In this document: piece after piece, positions 42,249-53,427 of the stretch
Layout of the letters: each line of letters begins with the position of its first letter
Position numbering within the stretch: position 1 is the stretch's first letter
Made by a program: the position numbers and the translations under genes
Notes under the pieces: model-generated
Told to the model about the DNA's origin: nothing
Database searches by the model: none
What the model saw: the letters and a program-made list of their open reading frames with translations, nothing else
DNA from: Actinostola sp. cb2023
Taxonomy: Eukaryota > Cnidaria > Anthozoa > Actiniaria > Actinostolidae
Assembly: GCA_033675265.1 (NCBI GenBank)
Contig: JAUJYZ010000027.1
Coordinates: 1-64,000, forward strand
DNA length: 64,000 nucleotides
Reading direction: 5' to 3'

Positions 42249-42447
42249 TGATATCTCTTCTTTTTCTCTTCCGAATCCTCACCACTGTTTTATACTCTTT
42301 ATGGCGGACCTTCCGTCCAGGTTTAACCCTCCGCAACCGACGTTGCTTTAAACGACGACGGTTGCTGGTCATTCTTCTTCTTATCTTCTTCTTCTTCTTC
42401 TTCTTCTTCTTCTTCTTCTCCCACCTTTCATCTTCTTCACCCGCCAT
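42163..42447 (-). CDS. Polinton highly basic protein, 94 aa
   Basis: MAGEEDERWE, then a run of eleven Lys coded by a GAA/AAG microsatellite, then Arg/Lys-rich sequence (RRRLKQRRLRRVKPGRK). It overlaps the next gene by about 85 bases in another frame. Protamine-like composition; function unknown. Confidence 0.45.
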   Translation of the reverse strand: MAGEEDERWEKKKKKKKKKKKIRRRMTSNRRRLKQRRLRRVKPGRKVRHKEYKTVVRIRKRKRRDINDAHSSRFRRRFNWGASPTSSRRSDPHL

Positions 42448-42622
42448 CCATCTTTTTGTCCTTTTTTAAATGCTTTGCCCACATAGCTGCCGAAATTCAC
42501 AACCCTTTATCCCGGGTCTATCGCCTTTCCAAATTTTGTTAAGAAACTTTTGATACCTCTCCCGCGTTGAACCCTTCTGACCATCTTTCTTTTTTTTTTG
42601 GACCCGAGGGTTGGTTAAGGTC

Positions 42623-43177
42623 TTATTTATGTTTTTTTCTCATATGCTCAATCATCCGGTTAATTCCTCGACCTCTTTGGAGTGTGGAAGAAGTCGAAGA
42701 GGATAAGGGAGAAGACACGCTGCGTGAATTTCGTCGAGTGACCGGACGACGTCCCTTACGCACTGTGGTGGTTGTGCGGGTGGTGGTGGTGGTTCGGTGG
42801 TCACCCCGCCCCAACGATTCTCGACTGGTGGCCGACGTGACATTCTGTTCACTCCCCCGTCGTCGGACAGTTTCACGACGGCGTTGTGCGGGACTACTCC
42901 GGTTGTTATTCATTTCGGCCAACTGTTCTTCCATTTCAGTCAGTCTCTGTTGCAACCGTTGCGTTCGAGCATAGGGTAAAGAAGTATCGTACAATTCCCG
43001 TTCCACACGTTGGATGGTGGTTTCAAATTCCCGACGCCGTTGTGTGAAGGACCTTTGGGATGTAGAAGAAGAAGAAGAAGAAGAAGAAGAAGATCTTTGG
43101 AGCGGACGGGCGCGTGGGGTTTTCCGGCCAACCACAGAACGGGGTCGAGGTGTCGTTGCCGTAGTGGTGGTCTGCAC
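42623..43177 (-). CDS. Polinton Ser/Arg-rich coiled-coil protein, second half of a TGA-split frame
   Basis: Opens at GTG directly after a TGA and in the same frame as the ORF at 43178-43627. Thr-rich start, a Ser run coded by a TTC/GAA microsatellite, a coiled coil (LQQRLTEMEEQLAEMNNN) and a basic, Arg/Ser/Thr-rich end. Having no ATG and sharing the frame suggests it is the C-terminal half of one protein. Confidence 0.5.
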   Translation of the reverse strand: MQTTTTATTPRPRSVVGRKTPRARPLQRSSSSSSSSSSTSQRSFTQRRREFETTIQRVERELYDTSLPYARTQRLQQRLTEMEEQLAEMNNNRSSPAQRRRETVRRRGSEQNVTSATSRESLGRGDHRTTTTTRTTTTVRKGRRPVTRRNSRSVSSPLSSSTSSTLQRGRGINRMIEHMRKKHK

Positions 43178-43627
43178 TCAGGGTGTAGACGGTGGCGAAT
43201 CCGGGGGTGTGGGTGGGATCGGGGATAAGGTCGGGAGAGGTGTGGAAGTACCGTCGGGGAGATCGGTCATGATGTCCAAAAGTTCCCCCACAGCCGTCGT
43301 CGTTTCTTCTATTTCTATTTCCATCTGCCATTCGTTTTCCAATTCACTCAAACGTCTGTTTAAAGCCTCAAACTCTGCATCCTCTTCAGGTGTACGCTGC
43401 TGCATACTACTCAATTGGTGAAAACGTCTCCACATTTCCACAAACGTCTCTTCGTTGGGGATAAGTCCCATCCGCACTAGATCTTGTTGAAACTCTTTAG
43501 TTGAGGATGGTTGTGGGGAGGAAGTAGAGGTGTTGCCCATCAACCCGTCAATGGGTTGTGCTTCAAGTGGAAAATAGGTTTCGTCAGCCCACCCCTCATT
43601 GGCCTCGGGCAAGATCATTTCGTCCAT
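43178..43627 (-). CDS. Polinton acidic protein, first half of a TGA-split frame
   Basis: MDEMILPEANEGWADETYF, acidic, with a helical centre (FVEMWRRFHQLSSMQQRTP, FEALNRRLSELENEW) and a Thr/Pro-rich end before TGA. Its ATG overlaps the end of the ATPase C-terminal piece by 13 bases. Together with the following ORF it would form an acidic-to-basic protein of about 330 residues. Confidence 0.5.
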   Translation of the reverse strand: MDEMILPEANEGWADETYFPLEAQPIDGLMGNTSTSSPQPSSTKEFQQDLVRMGLIPNEETFVEMWRRFHQLSSMQQRTPEEDAEFEALNRRLSELENEWQMEIEIEETTTAVGELLDIMTDLPDGTSTPLPTLSPIPPTPPDSPPSTP

Positions 43628-43756
43628 CCTTTATCCACGTACACTTCTTGAGGTCCTGTATCGGTGGGGAAAATGTTCGTGCGTAAGCGCAAGGCGTCGG
43701 GTGTGTCCGTTTCAAAGTCGAACATTAAATAGCCGTAGGGTGTGTCGGTGGCGTCT
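43615..43756 (-). pseudogene. Packaging ATPase, C-terminal piece
   Basis: The frame reads GYLMFDF, then ALRLRTNIFP and EVYVDKG before TGA. This is the usual ending of Polinton A32-like packaging ATPases. It is cut off from the main body (50986-51545) by the 7.2 kb TTAA element. Confidence 0.75.
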
Positions 43757-44845
43757 TTAAGAGAAGGTCTCTGTTAAAGCGGTCCACTGCCTTTCGGGTC
43801 TAGAAATAGTTTCCCCTCAAACTTTCATCACAAAAAGGCATTTATTAGTAGGTAATCACTATGACTTTTTTTCTCGAAATTCATCAAACTAATTTTTTTA
43901 CAGCGCATAATTCCTATGCCACCGTCATCGCTTAATTTGCATTTATTTTCAATTGAAAATTGCACACTATTGAAGACGTCACAGCTCGCAAAATATAAAA
44001 CCCTGGAATAAACTATTATTTTTACTGACTTGTACATTCATTCAAGTGCACAAATTAAGCGAAATTTAGAATGTTAAGGAAAAAGGGAAAAAGGAGGATA
44101 ATAAGTATTGATACCCGTTTTACGGCTTTTATAAATCATGACAAACCACCCCTTACTAAATAGCTTTTATCTCCCAAGTCCAGAACGGATTTCTTAAAGT
44201 TTTTATTGCATTCTACTAATCGAAGGTTGGTAAAGTTGGAATCATAAAAACATTTTGCGCTTTTTATCTATCTTCTCCACAGCAACCTCGAACTTTTCGT
44301 GTTTTCCGGCTAAAATGTTACGTGACATATGCAAATTAGTATTGAAATAAACTGTGACTAGACGTTATTACTTGCTTAAATTTTATTATATCAGGTATAA
44401 ATAGATTGAATATGATCTTTTTTCCTCAATTATAAACTATAAACTATACGTTGTGACGCGTTCGGCACTGTAGCTGAGCTGCTTTGAAGCCGGTTTATGC
44501 AAAAAAGTACTATGTTTTGAATGATTTTTCAATAGCACTGCGCAGCGGTTCTAAAATAGTTCGTAATTGTGATCGATCGTACTGAAAAGAACTCGGAGAA
44601 ACATTTTATCATGCAAACTTTGCTTATTTTCAAAACAATTGTCAGTAAAAAGCAGTTTGACAAAATTGGACTGATGGAGATGTAAAATTTGGTTTGTTTA
44701 TCTGAGTTGTGACGTCACTACTGCGCTCCGCTATTGAGTGTATAGATAGTTAAATAGATTAATATCAATAAGAAATATCACGCGATTCGTTATACACCCT
44801 ATCTTGGGTAGGTAAGAATGGACCATGATAATTGTCATGCCATTG

Positions 44846-45520
44846 TTATTGAGTACGTGCGGTGTTACAACTGCACCCTTGAACCATTTCTTCAATCGTG
44901 GCCACAAGATCAGCTTTATTGTCTCGAGACCGGAATGATAGCTCAAAGTGGCTGCAAATTTCTTTTAGCATCTTGACCTTGAATGAAGATACCTTTTTTT
45001 CGTGTGTTAACGTGCAAAGATTATAAACATCAAAGGTGATTGGATGTGATACACCTATTTTGTCCAGTACAGCTTGTCTAGTGTCAGTCAAGTGCTCATC
45101 ATCTTTTTCACTTGCGTATTCCTCTACATCATCTTCATCGTCCATGTCCTCAGACTCACTTTCGATAGCGTCCGTTGTTACCACCTGACCCTCTTTGTTT
45201 TTCTTGGATAACCTAGAAAAGAAACCTTGAATCTGTGTTGTGTTTAGCCATTCTGTTCTCTTAAACATTCTTTCTCCGTCTACTGTTGATGCTGTTCGCA
45301 TGTCCTTTGCAACCTGTGCGGGATCTTCTTTCCTTCCTGTTTCTTGCCCGATGTTAAACTTCATTATCAAGTACTGGCGGACCTTTTTAGAAAACCTTTT
45401 ACTGCTACATCTCTTGTGAAGTGCCCAGCCCATACTAAGTGGTGGGTGATTTGTTTTGTTCGTGTTTCTCTGCTCTACAGGTACTTGATGGTCTTCCTTC
45501 ATGCAAAGAAAGGGTTTCAA
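44846..45520 (-). pseudogene. Transposase C-terminal region with SAP-like domain
   Basis: Reads MGWALHKRCSSKRFSKK, FNIGQETGRKEDPAQVA and QIQGFFSRLSKKNKEG. An acidic stretch follows, then a SAP-like helix pair near the end (MLKEICSHFELSFRSRDNK). It overlaps the ORF at 45435-46511 in another frame, and the switch near 45440-45470 looks like a frame break. DNA-binding SAP domains would fit a transposase tail. Confidence 0.6.
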
Positions 45521-46511
45521 AACGATGGACCCAGTCTCTCTTCAGCTGTTCGTACAGGCTTTCTTTGACGGGGTGAGATACTATGCGATGACCATATATA
45601 TTCAAGTGCAATTCGAGTTCAGAATGTCTTTCGAATTCTTCAGTACAAGAGGGGTCTGGACATTCATACTTTTTCTCCGGGCTTACTTCAGCCATTTTCT
45701 TTGACCCAAACGTGCGTGCATTTGTAGGAAAACTTTCAACTTCTTCTTTTAGTTCTGTAGCTCCCTGTGGACATGCTACGATGTTTTTTAGTGATAGCAA
45801 TTTTCCTGGTCCTATGTTAAAAGCTTTCCACACTCTTAACCCATTTGTAGTGAACTGGAAATTATGTAACTTGCTGTAGTTGTTGATCAGATTTATTTCA
45901 AGCGTTTTGTTCTGCTCCTCTATGGTACAAACAGTTGCAGTAGTTCCTTTTACGGGCCTTTCTTTCAAAGCAGTGTGCATATCTTGAGCAGTTACAATGT
46001 CATGTCCTTCATTACAATAACGTTTGATGGATGCCTTCAGTGGACATAAGATCCTGTCACATACATCTTTGCCTGACTGGGGCTCAGAATGGTCGTATCT
46101 TACTACCTTTATTCCTTGTCGGTTTCCAAGGTCACATAAGGAAGACACCAACATGTTGTTGTGGTAGCAGCCTGCTTCATCTGATCGTATATAGACTTTC
46201 CTTATCGATGAATTGCGTGATTTGATTAATGAAAATAGGTGCTCGATGATAGAAAGAACTGCGTACCAATCTTGTCGACAACTGTTTAGTAAATGAACAT
46301 ATGAAACTACTTCAAGATCATTGTACGATGACCTGGTTACGACGCTGCTCACATGCCAGTTGATTCCTCGTTTTCCAAACCATTCAGTCTGCTTTTCTCG
46401 GTACTTTATGGCTGTAAATTTCATTGCCCAATCAACTATTATAAGTGCTTCTTCTTGCTTTAATGTGCTCAGAATTTTCTGTTTTGCCTGATCTTGGTTT
46501 TGGGCTCTCAA
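45435..46511 (-). pseudogene. Transposase catalytic region
   Basis: Contains ALIIVDWAMKFTAIKY, WFGKRGINWHVSSVV, YIRSDEAGCYHNN, SEPQSGKDVCDR and GHDIVTAQDMHTAL. The Asp residues in VDWAMKF, RSDEAG and GKDVCDR are candidates for the DDD/E triad. A C2H2-like finger follows (YECPDPSCTEEFERHSELE). Upstream it is cut by the MULE-like element, and the upstream part of the ORF to 46694 is that element's sequence. A decayed relative lies at 19079-20177. Confidence 0.7.
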
Positions 46512-47588
46512 TAGCCTGCGTAGCTTGGCGGTCTTAGGGGTAAGGGGAAAGGGGAGGGGGATTGGGGAGGAGAGGAGGCGAGGAGGGGACTGGGGAGGGG
46601 GCAGGAGAGGAGGAAAGACCGCCTGCCCGTAAACCTTATGTTTTCGAGAAGCCGCCTTATAGCTGCTCGTCGAGACGTGACAGACCGTCCACATATATTG
46701 ACCAACGAGAGCAAGAGTTTTAAAAGGTCAAGTTCAGTCACATGTAATAATAAAAATAACACATCATTATTTCCGGTCATAAATGTTTACAAAATGTCCG
46801 GCGGCGAAACTCCAAAAAGCTAGTAAAACCTGGAAGAAAAGCAAATCCTGAAAGCGTTAATGACTACTGTAGGTTTTGTAAATGTCCTCTGAAGCTTAAG
46901 TACGGGAAGTTTGAAAAGACGACGTATATTTCTACAGAGAATATATTCAAAGTTCCGCAGAGAAAGGACTGCGATGATGGAAGATTCACCACCTCGATTC
47001 AAGCGTCAACTCCCAACGTCGATTACGGCGAGTAGAAAAAAAACTCTGCTCGCAGGGTAAACGTCGAACAGTGTCTTCTCCACATCGCACGGTCCTCAAC
47101 GAAAGAAAGTTTCAAGTTCAAGAAAGTCTCTTGCAAACCAATATGAAGGCAATCAAAGCGATCATGTCCTTTCGGAACTCAACGTCGACAAACTTAAATA
47201 AACCGACAACTCAAGTGAAAGTGTAATTCATAGATAGATTTCTGTTGTTCTTCCTTGAGATTGATATTTCCGTTGTATTTTGTGAGATATAAAAATATTC
47301 GAACTACCCTGGTTATATTCGAACTCGTTTCGAATCGTTTCGAGAGGATGATGGCGTCTGTTTTATCACAGGATCGTTGACCGATTGGTCACGTGATCAT
47401 TTGACAGTATTTCAGCCAATCAGTATTTCCCGTCCACCAGTGAACGGACTTCTCGAAAACATAAGGTTTACGGGCAGGCGGTCTTTCCTCCTCTCCTGCC
47501 CCCTCCCCATTCCCCTCCTCGCCTCCTCTCCTCCCCAATCCCCCTCCCCTTTCCCCCTTCCCCTAAGACCGCCAAGCTACGCAGGCTA
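46512..47588. mobile_element. MULE-like non-autonomous element, 1077 bp
   Basis: GGCTCTCAA stands at 46503-46511 and 47589-47597, a perfect 9-bp duplication. The ends start TAGCCTGCGTAGCTTGGCGG and are inverted for about 155 bp, mostly G-rich on one strand (runs of GGGGAGGGG and GGGGAGGAGAGGAGG). No transposase inside. A 9-bp duplication is the Mutator mark. It interrupts the transposase coding sequence without net frame change if the element and one duplication copy are ignored. Confidence 0.93.
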
Positions 47589-48917
47589 GGCTCTCAAAGC
47601 ATGAGTTTTCCACTGAAATATTTGGGAGGCGGCGATCTTTACTTCATGCTGTATGTCCTCTGCTCTTTCTTTGCCAAGCCGTGTTGCGTATGTAGGAATT
47701 GCAGCTTCTACATTGTGAAGTGTGTCTTTAAGATTCTCACAGTCGACACATAGTGCATCATGATTATGCTTGCATTGACTTTGGTAGTCAGAATCTTCAG
47801 GATCGCTGAGTGCAAATGGTTTACAGTGATCAGGACAAGTGCTGCTATCCCCTTGGCAGTGATCTCGGTATATTGTCTTGAGGTATAGCTTTCCTTGGCG
47901 AAGTTTGCTTCGGGTTTGTTTGCACCAGTTCTTTTCTGCGCCAATACCTTCTAGCTCATCGACAATCCTATGTAAAGTATCGAAAGCATCAGCTCCTTCA
48001 GCAGCGGTATTGTCAAGTCCGCGTAATGATTTACGTTGGGATGCTTCTTGAACTTCGAGGACTCTCCACGTTGTTGACCTGCTAATCGGTTGGAATGACG
48101 TTTCGTCACAGTATTCAAGGTATTGGTTAATGATAGTACATCGAGCAACTGTGCGCACGACGTCAGGCATCACAAGCTCTTCACCACTCTTTAGCTTAAT
48201 GGTACGGCTACCAAAATCAACATCCTGGTAATAGTATGGACGCGAGGTAAACTCCAGGAAGTGGTCAAGCTTAGCTTTATCCATGCGCACTCTGTGTTGT
48301 GGTTTCTTTTCGATAAAGGCTCCTGGAGATTCCTCTGTAGCTAATGCTCTGGTCTTTTTGATCTGTCTATCACTGAGTACTTCAAATGGCTGGTGCTGGT
48401 GCATGGTATTTAGCTCCTTAGAGGTATATTCTTTAGCGTAGATACTCAGGATTTGTGTTTTAAGGGATTTGGAAGTTGCGCTTTGATACGCAGCAAGAAG
48501 GGCTTGTATACCAACATCGAGAGTAGAGTTTGTTTCTTGGTGTTTCTTAACCACTTCTTGGAACAACTGGTCTGGGTCATTAGGCGCTATTGCTTCACAA
48601 ATTAGATGACATGCTTGTTCTGTTTTCTGGATTACTTTTGATTTTTCACTAGTCGAACATTCATCTAAACAGGTTACTTGTGCTTGTAGAGGTTCTATTT
48701 TAGGCTTTCCGATGGCATCAGACAAGTTTCCAAGACACTCATTAAGAATTTGTAAAGGTAAGTGATCGTCTTCTTGTTCGTCTATGGTGTCTTCAAAATC
48801 AAGCAAGTGGTCTGAAAGTGTCCATGGTGTATCGATGTCAAGACCAATACCTCGTGGTGTCATAGCAACGGAGGCAGCAGCAAGTAGCGCTGTCGCATTT
48901 TCTTTTGATGCCCTTAA
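47589..48917 (-). pseudogene. Transposase N-terminal half, large exon
   Basis: Begins after TTTTATTTTAAG, a splice acceptor. A long hydrophilic region includes RPYYYQDVDFGSRTIKL, DVVRTVARCTIINQYLEYC and then a Cys/His-rich part (STCPDHCKPF, CKHNHDALCVDCENL) typical of a zinc-binding segment ahead of the catalytic core. Its last codons are cut by the MULE-like element. Confidence 0.6.
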
Positions 48918-49566
48918 AATAAAGTTCAAAATTGATATCGTGAATTTATACTACCGACTGCATGGGAAGGGCAAAATATGACAACCAGTTGTGGTTGTGA
49001 GCGGTAGATTTGCTTATTAGATTTCGCTAAATTTCATCAATTGAAAAGAAAAAAAGGAGACGGGCGGGTGTCTTAGGACTGGGTGTGGGAGGAGGGGGGG
49101 GGGGGTGTTGTCGTTGCAGTAGTGACAGGGCCGTACATAACCCAAAATTCAAGGGGGTCAGTACGTATATAACAACAAAAAATATAAAAAAATAGTACAG
49201 TTCGCAGTACTTTTTGGTATCTTTTTCGCCCTGCTAAAGGGGGGGGGAGGCTGCCCCATACCCCTGTGTACGGCCCTGAGTGAGATGATGAATAAAAAGC
49301 TAAACAAATCTTTTTTTCATTCGTTTATTCAGTACCTTGCAAAATGACTTGGTTCCGCAGTTGTTGAAACACCACGCGATACCCAAGAAAGATCTTCAAC
49401 ACTGGCATTGTGCCGATTGCGACAGTTGTTGCATAATACTGTTTAAGGAATACAAAATGCATGAAAAATGGCATTGATAATAATCGTCGATTAATCACAG
49501 CATTTCAGAGTCTTTAAAAAGGCTATACAAAATCGCATAAAAATCGTATAGTGTCAATACAGGTAT

Positions 49567-49977
49567 TTAGAGAATTGATTTCTTACCTGAACCGACTGGT
49601 ACAAGGATTCCAAACATTCGCTGAATTGTTTTAGACATATCGAGGTTAACTGAGTACCGGCTTTTGGAGCTCTTCTGGCCTGGCCTACCTTGATGTGTTG
49701 GATAGAGGCATGCCGTACTGGGTCGCCAAAATTTTCCAAGATTATGGCGATGTTTAGCGCAGACTTTCATATCTGTTACTATCGAGTCGTCTAAGTCAAA
49801 CATGCCAGCTCGAGCTAATATGATATCCCGCTCCGACAGGTGTTGCCTGGAAAGATGAAGTGAAGCAAGGTGGCTCTGGATGTTATCTTCACACTTTGTA
49901 AGAGAAAATAGCCCTGAAATACTTCTAGAATCGCCGCACTCAGCAAAGAGCTCAGAATATTGTAGGAAACAAGCCAT
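49567..49977 (-). pseudogene. Transposase 5' exon
   Basis: MACFLQYSELFAECGDSRS, then a helix-rich stretch and VCAKHRHNLGKFWRPS with CLYPTHQG, a Cys/His pattern. A donor, CAG|GTAAGA, falls near 49590. The simple joining phase to the next exon does not fit, so the exact join is open. A G-run and simple repeats fill 48970-49280 between the exons. Confidence 0.45.
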
Positions 49978-50985
49978 CTTTACTAGTGAAATGAACTAGA
50001 CACTCGGACTTCGTACCTTATCACTTGTTTTTAATGAGGTTGTCGATTTCATTTTGGCACTAGATGAATACCGGTATTGTAATTTGACAATTTCCCAAAG
50101 TTTGGGTCGTATAATTAAATATAGGGTTAATATAATTTAAACTATATATTTCTAACAAGGTTTTAAGAAACCTCAAGACAGATAAAGAAAGGAAATATAG
50201 TTTCGAAAATATATTCTAGTAAAATTAGTTTGCATAATCAACTGACAAGTAATTTGCATAAACCGGCTTCAAAGCAGCTCAGCTGTCACAACGTATAGTT
50301 TACAGTTTATAATTGAGGAAAAAAGATCATATTCAATCTATTTATACCTGATATAATAAAATTTAAGCAAGTAATAACGTTTAGTCACAGTTTATTTCAA
50401 TACTAATTTGCATATGTCACGTAACATTTTAGCCGGAAAACACGAAAAGTTCGAGGTTGCTGTGGAGAAGATAGATAAAAAGCGCAAAATGTTTTTATGA
50501 TTCCAACTTTACCAACCTTCGATTAGTAGAATGCAATAAAAACTTTAAGAAATCCGTTCTGGACTTGGGAGATAAAAGCTATTTAGTAAGGGGTGGTTTG
50601 TCATGATTTATAAAAGCCGTAAAACAGGTATCAATACTTATTATCCTCCTTTTTCCCTTTTTCCTTAACATTCTAAATTTCGCTTAATTTGTGCACTTGA
50701 ATGATTGTACAAATCAGTAAAAATAATAGTTTATTCCAGGGTTTTATATTTTGCGAGCTGTGACGTCTTCAATAGTGTGCAATTTTCAATTGAAAATAAA
50801 TGCAAATTAAGCGATGACGGTGGCATAGGAATTATGCGCTGTAAAAAAATTAGTTTGATGAATTTCGAGAAAAAAAAGTCATAGTGATTACCTACTAATA
50901 AATGCCTTTTTGTGATGAAAGTTCGAGGGGAAACTATTCTAGACCCGAAAGGCAGTGGACCGCTTTAACAGAGACCTTCTCTTAA

Positions 50986-51545
50986 ATGCTTCTTCCAACG
51001 TATTTTTGTTTGGGGAACGCCTGGCGGAACAAAAACGCCATCTGTGTCCGGTCGCGGGGGTTTTTGAATGCCACCACGTAATAGGCATTCAAGCTTTGGG
51101 TGCGTTGTCCTTTGCGAAATAAATTCTGTGTCAACAACACTGTGGTCAATTGACGGTGGTGAGTGCCGCGGGTGAAAAGTTTTTCCACCTCGTCGTTGTT
51201 CGAACACTCAGCCATCAAATCGTCCAACACCAACAACCCCGGTTGACCTTCAAACTTTTCGTAAAAATCCTCCGGCAACCCTTTCACCCACTGCACTTCC
51301 TTGGGAAACGACGTGTCGAACATCGGTTGCCATTCTCCATAACAGTACACCACCCGAGGGAGTGGTTGTCGAAACAACCCTTCACGTTCGCGGATCAACC
51401 GGGCCACCCAATGGGTTTTACCCGATTTGCTCGGACCCACCACTTGCAGGTTGGAGGGGGTCTTCAGACGCGGGTCAAACCCTTCCATATTCAAATACAA
51501 GACAACAGAGGTGGGGGGCAAGTATTTATTTAAAAAACATTTCAT
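50986..51545 (-). pseudogene. A32-like genome-packaging ATPase, N-terminal body
   Basis: FtsK/HerA-type ATPase that pumps DNA into capsids. Walker A GPSKSGKT is at residues 37-44, Walker B LLVLDDL at 104-110, and a sensor-like TTVLLTQN at 134-141. ATG 51545 directly follows the protease stop; an inner ATG at 51488 (MEGFDPRL) is the more usual start. The frame ends at a TAA formed by the TTAA target of the 7.2 kb element. The C-terminal piece beyond it is in a different frame, so besides the insertion there is a one-base break, probably in a run of five A near 51000. Confidence 0.88.
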
Positions 51546-52088
51546 TTAACAACAACGTCGTCGATGTGCGTCGCGACGACACACAGAACTTTGACAAAAC
51601 TGACGACTTTTCTGACTACGTAATATGTGCGGCGAACGACACACCCAATGACACACCCGTCGGTCGTTGACTCGAGGGGGTCCCGGAAAAGTCTTCACAA
51701 TGTCTTTCAATGACCGACCACGCAGCCGTTGGCTCAAGTAGTAAAGACAGTAGTGTCCACAAACGGTTGTCTGGGGGTTTTGAAGACTTCGGGTGGTGAA
51801 TCGGCACTCGCGACCCAAGTAGCTTCTCCAGGAAGGGTGGTACGAATGAGGGGTCTGCCCGTAACTGTCAAAAAATTCCGCCTGACCGTCGCTGTCCCAA
51901 TACATGGCCACCCAATGTGTGCCCGGTTGATCCGCCAAATCGGTGTTGGCGATCAAACCCGTACCGGGAGAGTGGGTGGGTGGAAGACGATCGGCGGGAA
52001 ACACTCCCAGGAAGGACGGATGCAACCGTCGATCGGCACGCACCAACCAACGCAATTGTTGAGAATCCAAGCCTCCTTCAGTGGGCAT
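51546..52088 (-). CDS. Adenain-like cysteine protease
   Basis: Processes capsid proteins in adenovirus-like and Polinton virions. The catalytic set is visible: His58 in GTHWVAMYW, Asp74 in EFFDSYG, Gln106 and Cys110 in NPQTTVCGHYCLYYL. 180 aa, somewhat longer than a minimal adenain because of a Cys/Arg-rich tail (CRRDAHRRRCC). It starts two bases after the stop of the major capsid gene and its TAA touches the ATPase ATG. One of the few Polinton genes here without a break. Confidence 0.9.
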   Translation of the reverse strand: MPTEGGLDSQQLRWLVRADRRLHPSFLGVFPADRLPPTHSPGTGLIANTDLADQPGTHWVAMYWDSDGQAEFFDSYGQTPHSYHPSWRSYLGRECRFTTRSLQNPQTTVCGHYCLYYLSQRLRGRSLKDIVKTFPGPPRVNDRRVCHWVCRSPHILRSQKSRQFCQSSVCRRDAHRRRCC

Positions 52089-52090
52089 CT

Positions 52091-53427
52091 TTAATAATTC
52101 TTGGACATCAACACCACCTTGTTGGGGTCCACCAAGACTTCGTTTTCAAATTCAGGTAAAAATAAGACCGTCAAATTCTCGGTCAAAGGAGCCTTGAAGT
52201 TCAGGAACAGGTCCAATGTGCCTTCGTTCTTCTTGTACGTGTAGTTCTTGGCGTCTTTTCCGTCTGGAGTGAAATTGAGACACAGCAGGGCGTTCCCATT
52301 TGCGTAGTCTTTTCTTTTTATGCCATTGGAAAAACCTCGGTGCATGTTTCCGGTCGACGAAAACATCATTTCGTACCCTTCCACTCCGTCGTGCGACTTG
52401 AATTCAATGCGGTTAATGGGACGTTCTGACCCATTGATCACCATGCGGAGATCTTTCAACCCAAATAATTTGAAGTTGTAGGGGTTTTCGTTGTACGCCC
52501 CATTGAAGGCAGTCGATTTAACAAAACCGATCGTCAATTGATCGGGCACCGATTGTTGAAAGAGATCGGTGAAGGAGAAAACGGATTTCCCCCTTTCCAT
52601 GGTACGGCGGATGGGTTTGCTGGTGCGGATGGGATACACCACGGTCTGCTGTTGTTTATATTGTTTGTCTTCGATTTCCAAATGAACAGCGGGTTGTATT
52701 TTGACGTGACGGACACGGAATTCGGCACTTGTGATTTTGAAACGGGCTGTGGCCGCCGCTGTGGCCATCAGCACAAATTGGGGGTCGTTGAAATCGATCT
52801 GAATGACGATCGACACTCCTGGCACCAAATAACGACCCGACTGAAAGACGTCCACGGCCGGTTGGATGGTGAAGTGCACTTCGCGCCCCGCCTGGGCGGT
52901 AGTGTAATCCTCACTTCCACTCCCGTCACTGGTGTAGTGGGTGTAGAACAATCGGGTGCGTTCGTCGAACCCCTTGTTGTAGTTGGCATGGGTCGTTAGC
53001 ATGGGTGTGTTTGCGGTCCCCGTGGTGAAATTGTTCATCTTGACGTCGGTGGCCTCGTCCGTGAACCACCCTTCGACCTGGAGGTAATTGTCTTTCTGAT
53101 CGGGGGTGAAATGTCTCAAATTGGAGTCGTACGCCTTGTAATGGTACAGGTCGGTGGGTTCGCCGACCGACGTGTCGTTCAATTTCACGTCAAACCGCTT
53201 GATCAGCGAATGCCCCACGTTGTTCACCACCCCAATGTTCAACCCCTCCTCTATGTCTGTCCCATCGGCTTTGGTGAGTTTCACCCCCAAAGTGAGTTGA
53301 CACATCCCCATGTCGATGAAATCGGTGGAGGGTGGGATGAAGAATTGACACGGAGTCATGGTGGCTTGAGTGGGGAAGTAATCTTGCCAGTACCCATCTT
53401 TCACCGAGATTTCCGTCGGTAAGGAAC
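52091..53427 (-). CDS. Major capsid protein (double jelly roll), main body
   Basis: About 445 residues of the double jelly-roll major capsid protein of the Polinton/adenovirus-hexon lineage. Typical blocks are VKDGYWQDYFPTQATMTP near the start, QFFIPPSTDFIDMG, YKAYDSNLRHF, PFN-type FKLFGLKDLRMVING, and a C-terminal FLNFKAPLTENLTVLFLPEF. The ATG at 53470 is not the real start: the first residues there are coded by the end of an inserted element (53428-54599). The true start lies at 54708. Confidence 0.9.

Larger units (their letters stand above)
43761..50981. mobile_element. TTAA-flanked DNA transposon, 7.2 kb, autonomous type but broken
   Basis: TTAA at 43757-43760 and 50982-50985. Ends begin GAGAAGGTCTCTGTTAAAGC and are inverted over about 740 bp (to ~44503 and from ~50250). 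Inside are transposase pieces at 49977-49567, 48917-47589, 46511-45435 and 45520-44846 on the minus strand, plus a nested MULE-like element. The transposase is not of classic piggyBac wording. Sola3 is the other superfamily I know with TTAA targets, so that is my guess. It sits in the Polinton ATPase gene. Confidence 0.85.
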
